Positions 6,439-8,976 of a DNA stretch of 8,976 bases are shown here, one piece after another (position 1 is the first letter of the stretch; each line of letters starts with the position of its first letter). Origin of the DNA: Limisphaerales bacterium (lineage in GTDB: Bacteria > Verrucomicrobiota > Verrucomicrobiia > Limisphaerales > UBA8199); NCBI GenBank assembly GCA_025356925.1, contig JANXQE010000271.1:1-8976 (forward strand), in the 5' to 3' direction. A program made the position numbers and the translations under genes. The notes below the pieces were generated by a model. That model searched no databases and was not told where the DNA came from. It worked only from the letters and a program-made list of their open reading frames with translations.

Positions 6439-6789
6439 GTTTGTCTGACTTTGGGCGTATCTACCCAGAGAGGGGGGCTATACTCCCGATTGGGCGGGTC
6501 GTCTTTCCACGCGCGGTGGCTGCGGAATGATGCGTCGGCAGCCGATCTCCGTTAAGCCCCGTTCATGCCAGATTGGGAAAGCGGTGTTGCCGCAACGTGT
6601 AAGTAGCTGAGTATCAGAACACGGCGATCCCGTGACGCCTGCCTGGCCGGTCGCCTGGAAATGGCACGAGTCGCATGGCACGACCGAGCCTGGTCCGGTT
6701 CAGTGGGCTCCTTGACTTTCATCAACGTGGCGCGCATGGTTTGTGCTGTCAATTACGCACGCGGATAGTAGCCCAAAAGCCTTTGTTGT
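6439..6789. other. Intergenic region of about 350 bases without a supportable gene
   Basis: Short open frames exist on the minus strand here, but none shows a recognisable motif, start signal or domain. Small structures visible are a 6-base inverted repeat GGCTGC/GCAGCC (6518-6523 and 6538-6543) and a direct repeat of ATGGCACGA (6661-6669 and 6675-6683, period 14). Poor promoter matches for the next gene are TTGACT at 6712-6717 without a good -10 box, and TTGTGC (6741-6746), 17 bases, GATAGT (6764-6769). None is convincing. Confidence 0.5.
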
Positions 6790-8583
6790 ATGCGAAAAGT
6801 TAAGAGTGTTGTGTGGTGCGCGTGCCTTGTTTTAGTCTCTGCACTAACCGGCTACTCGCAAATCAATCCCCTGCCGACCGTCACCATCCAGGCAACCGAT
6901 CCATTAGCTACCTGGTCGGGAGATCCAGGCACCTTTACCGTTTTCCGAGATGGACCGACCAACCAGACCTTGAACGTGTTTTACCTCATCGGCGGCAGCG
7001 CGTCCAACGGGGTGGATTATGCCCTGATCGGTCATTGGGCCATGATCCCGGCAGGCATGCGCTCCAACACCATCACGATTAGCCCGCTCAACAACGGCCA
7101 AACCAACATCGACACGGTGGTTTTGAAGCTCTCGCCTTCGGTGCTGGGCATCGCTCAGAACTATCTGATCGGGGCTCCCTCCTCCGCGATTGTTTATATC
7201 ACTCCTGCCGGTGTCACCAATATTCCTCCGAACGCGAAGATCTTTGCCCCCACGAACGGAGCGGTCTTTTCCACGCCAACGGATGTGTCGTTGGCGGCGT
7301 TTGCTGGCGATCCGGATGGCTATGTTGCCAGCGTGGAATTCTTCGCCGGCGACAAAAGCCTTGGGGTGGTCTCTAACGGCGCCATTGTCGATCCTCCCTT
7401 CCCGGACGGCGCAGGCCCGGGCAGCAGGGCGTTTTTCCTGACGTGGAGCAATCCGGCTCCTGGTAATTACGTCCTGACGGCCAAGGCCACCGATGACGGC
7501 GGCGCGACCACCACGTCCGATCCTGTTATGATCCTGGTTTCCAAAGGACCACCTCCGCCGCCGACCAATTACCCACCGCTCGTGAGGATCGCCAGTCCGC
7601 CGAATGGCGCGGTTTTTCGGGCCCCGGTCACCCTGCCCATGTATGCGTACGCCGCCGACCGAGAGGGCTCGGTCACCTCAGTCGAATTCTTCGCTGGAAC
7701 CAACAGCCTCGGGTTGGGACGCGGCTTGTGCGTGGGGCCCCTGCCGGGTGGTCCATGGGGGACAGCCAGTTGCCCGACAAATTTCTTTGCGCTGCTCTGG
7801 AGCAACGCGCCTCCCGGAGTCTATGCGCTGACCGCACTGGCGACCGACAATGCTGGCGCCTCCGCAACCTCGGGGCCAGTAAACGTCACGATCCTTTCCT
7901 CGCCGCCGCCGCCCACGAATCGTCCACCAATTGTAAGCCTGGTGGCTTCCGATCCCCTGGCGATTGAAGGCACCAACTGCTGGCCCTGGCTTGGCCTGGC
8001 AGGGGGTGTGCCGACGTGGAACGAGTGGAATGGATCGACCGCAATCTGGCGCTTCTTCACCAATTGCGGCCCAAAAAATGCCACCTTCACGGTGCACCGT
8101 TATGGCGACACTAACGCGGACCTTACCGTGGCTTACAGTGTCGGGGGCAGCGCGACCAACGGCGTCGATTACGTGCCGTTGGCTAACTCGGTCGTCATTC
8201 CGGCTGGTCAACGCCAGGCCGAAATCACCGTCGTCCCGCTCGACGATGGGCCACCGGACATGAGCAGCACCGTCGTGCTCAAGCTCGCCGGCTCCACGAA
8301 TTATGTCCTCGGCTACCCGCAGAAGGCCGCGGCGCTCATCCTGGACAGCCAATGGCCGCGGCCTTACAGCGGGCTATTATCAGATCGCAGTTTCCACCTG
8401 GGCGCACCCGGACCGGACGGAGCATGGTTTCATGTCGAGTATTCGACCAACCTGCTGAATTGGACCTCGATCTGCACCAACCAGGTGGTGAACGGATCGA
8501 TCGATTTCATCGATGCCGACGCGGCCAGCGACCAATCGCGATTCTACCGCACGGTGCCGGAAACCAGTCCACCCCCGTACTGA
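6790..8583 (+). CDS. Secreted Calx-beta / Ig-like repeat protein
   Basis: A 597-residue secreted or surface protein with a signal peptide (about 1-23, basic MRKVK then hydrophobic, ending GYSQ). Domains in order: Calx-beta-like (about 28-138), Ig-like of the Big_7 type (147-250), proline linker PPPPPTN (254-260), a second Ig-like domain (263-370), linker PPPPTN (372-377), a second Calx-beta-like domain (380-519) and a tail (522-590) with WFHVEYSTNLLNWTS and SRFYRTVP. Tails like this end many large secreted Verrucomicrobia proteins, where their role is unclear. Paired motifs prove internal duplication: GGSASNGVDY with GGSATNGVDY, and SVEFFAGDKSLG with SVEFFAGTNSLG. No catalytic domain is visible, so an adhesive, calcium-binding or scaffold role is inferred. 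No clear Shine-Dalgarno precedes the ATG; no upstream in-frame start gives a better signal peptide. Confidence 0.85.
   Translation: MRKVKSVVWCACLVLVSALTGYSQINPLPTVTIQATDPLATWSGDPGTFTVFRDGPTNQTLNVFYLIGGSASNGVDYALIGHWAMIPAGMRSNTITISPLNNGQTNIDTVVLKLSPSVLGIAQNYLIGAPSSAIVYITPAGVTNIPPNAKIFAPTNGAVFSTPTDVSLAAFAGDPDGYVASVEFFAGDKSLGVVSNGAIVDPPFPDGAGPGSRAFFLTWSNPAPGNYVLTAKATDDGGATTTSDPVMILVSKGPPPPPTNYPPLVRIASPPNGAVFRAPVTLPMYAYAADREGSVTSVEFFAGTNSLGLGRGLCVGPLPGGPWGTASCPTNFFALLWSNAPPGVYALTALATDNAGASATSGPVNVTILSSPPPPTNRPPIVSLVASDPLAIEGTNCWPWLGLAGGVPTWNEWNGSTAIWRFFTNCGPKNATFTVHRYGDTNADLTVAYSVGGSATNGVDYVPLANSVVIPAGQRQAEITVVPLDDGPPDMSSTVVLKLAGSTNYVLGYPQKAAALILDSQWPRPYSGLLSDRSFHLGAPGPDGAWFHVEYSTNLLNWTSICTNQVVNGSIDFIDADAASDQSRFYRTVPETSPPPY
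6979..7137 (+). repeat. Calx-beta repeat, copy 1 (coding)
   Basis: Residues 64-116 of the secreted repeat protein, with FYLIGGSASNGVDYALIG, IPAG and DTVVLKLSPS. The same order of motifs recurs at 8128-8295. Confidence 0.7.
7228..7899 (+). repeat. Tandem pair of Ig-like (Big_7-type) domains (coding)
   Basis: Residues 147-250 and 263-370 align along their length: I.(A/S)P.NGAVF, SVEFFAG..SLG, a loop, LTWSNPAPGNYVLTAKATD matched by LLWSNAPPGVYALTALATD, and a closing strand. They are joined by a proline-rich linker. The second copy carries a cysteine pair, C314 and C328, absent from the first. Confidence 0.75.
8128..8295 (+). repeat. Calx-beta repeat, copy 2 (coding)
   Basis: Residues 447-502 of the same protein, with VAYSVGGSATNGVDYVPL, VIPAG and STVVLKLAGS, aligning with copy 1. 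Before this core, copy 2 has an extra Trp-rich insert of about 30 residues (roughly 394-428) that contains C397 and C426 and has no counterpart in copy 1. Confidence 0.7.
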
Positions 8584-8596
8584 CCAGCGCGGGTCA
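8581..8596. other. Small inverted repeat joining two convergent stop codons
   Basis: TGACC (8581-8585), six bases, GGTCA (8592-8596). Each arm contains the TGA stop of one of the two convergent genes. A 5-base stem without T-runs is too weak to call a terminator with confidence. Confidence 0.25.
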
Positions 8597-8976
8597 TTTA
8601 TGATTCAAGGTGATGCCCGGCCAATCATCCGTTCGGAACGGAACCGCGGGCAACCCAGCCTGGTTAAATAGATCGCAGACGGGATTGATATCCCACGCAT
8701 ACCGTACCGCCACGGGTTGCTCCACGCCGGGCGCTGACACGAGGACCTGTTTTCCGTCGATCACGGCGTTGGCCCAAACAAACTTGTGATCTTCTCCCGC
8801 CACGGCGAAACCCTTCAGCCCGCCACCTTTGGCCACCAAGCCGCCGCCGACATGATCGAAGTTGAGTCGAATGGAGTGGCCTTCTGTTTTCATCGACTTG
8901 TACCAAGGTCCGGAAAACTCGACTTTCTTGCCATAGGTTTGGGCCAGAGCGCAGAGGGCCAGGCGGCGCCCGACCT
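8594..8976 (-). CDS. Sialate O-acetylesterase family protein, C-terminal part only
   Basis: The frame is open from the right window edge to a TGA at 8596-8594, giving 126 residues; the N-terminal part with the SGNH catalytic core lies outside. The visible stretch matches the C-terminal end of SASA-family esterases: GRRLALCALAQTYGKKVEF, then SGPWYKS, IRLNFDHVGGGL, LKGFAVAGED, VIDGKQVLVSAPGV and the closing signature VRYAWDINPVCDLFNQAG followed by LPAVPFRTDDW. Such enzymes remove O-acetyl groups from sialic acids or, in environmental bacteria, from plant polysaccharides such as xylan, usually outside the cytoplasm. An internal ATG at 8893 would give a 99-residue product but cuts into the conserved block, so it is not the start. 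The gene converges on the Calx-beta/Ig gene with 10 bases between stops. Family call is firm; substrate is unknown. Confidence 0.85.
   Translation of the reverse strand, partial: VGRRLALCALAQTYGKKVEFSGPWYKSMKTEGHSIRLNFDHVGGGLVAKGGGLKGFAVAGEDHKFVWANAVIDGKQVLVSAPGVEQPVAVRYAWDINPVCDLFNQAGLPAVPFRTDDWPGITLNHK

Noticed and set aside
6478..6752. Short minus-strand frames between the YceI gene and the repeat-protein gene
   Set aside because: Two overlapping frames of 66-67 codons, neither with a recognisable start signal, domain or codon pattern; both are Arg/Pro/Ser-rich as random GC-rich DNA would give.
7678..8352. A 224-codon open frame on the minus strand
   Set aside because: It is antisense to the Calx-beta/Ig gene, which has a signal peptide and clear internal repeats; the minus-strand product has no recognisable motif.
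8581..8596. Bidirectional terminator between the convergent genes
   Set aside because: The stem is only 5 bases and there is no T-run on either side, so it was kept as a small inverted repeat only.

Overview
The window looks like chromosomal DNA of a free-living Verrucomicrobiota bacterium (Pedosphaera/Limisphaera-type) or a close relative in the PVC group. I infer this from the gene content: a ThuA-domain protein next to a twin-arginine-exported Gfo/Idh oxidoreductase, a zinc-ribbon/transmembrane protein with an Ala/Pro-rich linker, a Calx-beta/Ig-like surface protein ending in a 'YSTNLLNW...RFYR' tail, and a sialate O-acetylesterase. Base composition is moderately GC-rich and Shine-Dalgarno motifs are mostly weak. 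No rRNA, tRNA, CRISPR array, transposase or phage gene was found.

Layout. (1) 1-1854, minus: a secreted GH5 cellulase-like enzyme with a C-terminal DUF4185/BNR-like domain; its 3' end lies outside the window. (2) 1851-3041, minus: a zinc-ribbon, single-pass membrane protein whose stop overlaps the GH5 start (ATGA), so the two probably form one translationally coupled unit. (3) 3042-3249: a divergent control region with a good sigma70-type promoter for the rightward genes and a perfect 8+2+8 palindrome overlapping its -35 box. (4) 3250-6371, plus: three closely spaced genes for exported proteins, namely ThuA-domain protein, Gfo/Idh/MocA oxidoreductase (Tat signal) and YceI-family lipocalin-like protein, closed by a terminator-like hairpin. 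(5) 6439-6789: about 350 bases without a supportable gene. (6) 6790-8583, plus: a secreted repeat protein arranged Calx-beta / Ig / Ig / Calx-beta / tail. (7) 8594-8976, minus: the C-terminal 126 residues of a sialate O-acetylesterase, convergent with gene 6 and only 10 bases from it.

Taken together this is an extracytoplasmic carbohydrate-use neighbourhood: a beta-glucan hydrolase, a sugar-ester esterase, and an exported ThuA plus Gfo/Idh pair that recalls the ThuA/ThuB pairing used in rhizobia for oxidation of disaccharides to 3-keto sugars. The strongest candidate for an undescribed system is the exported ThuA / Gfo-Idh / YceI cassette with its palindromic operator, facing a zinc-ribbon membrane protein translationally coupled to a cellulase. 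Functions beyond family level are inference.
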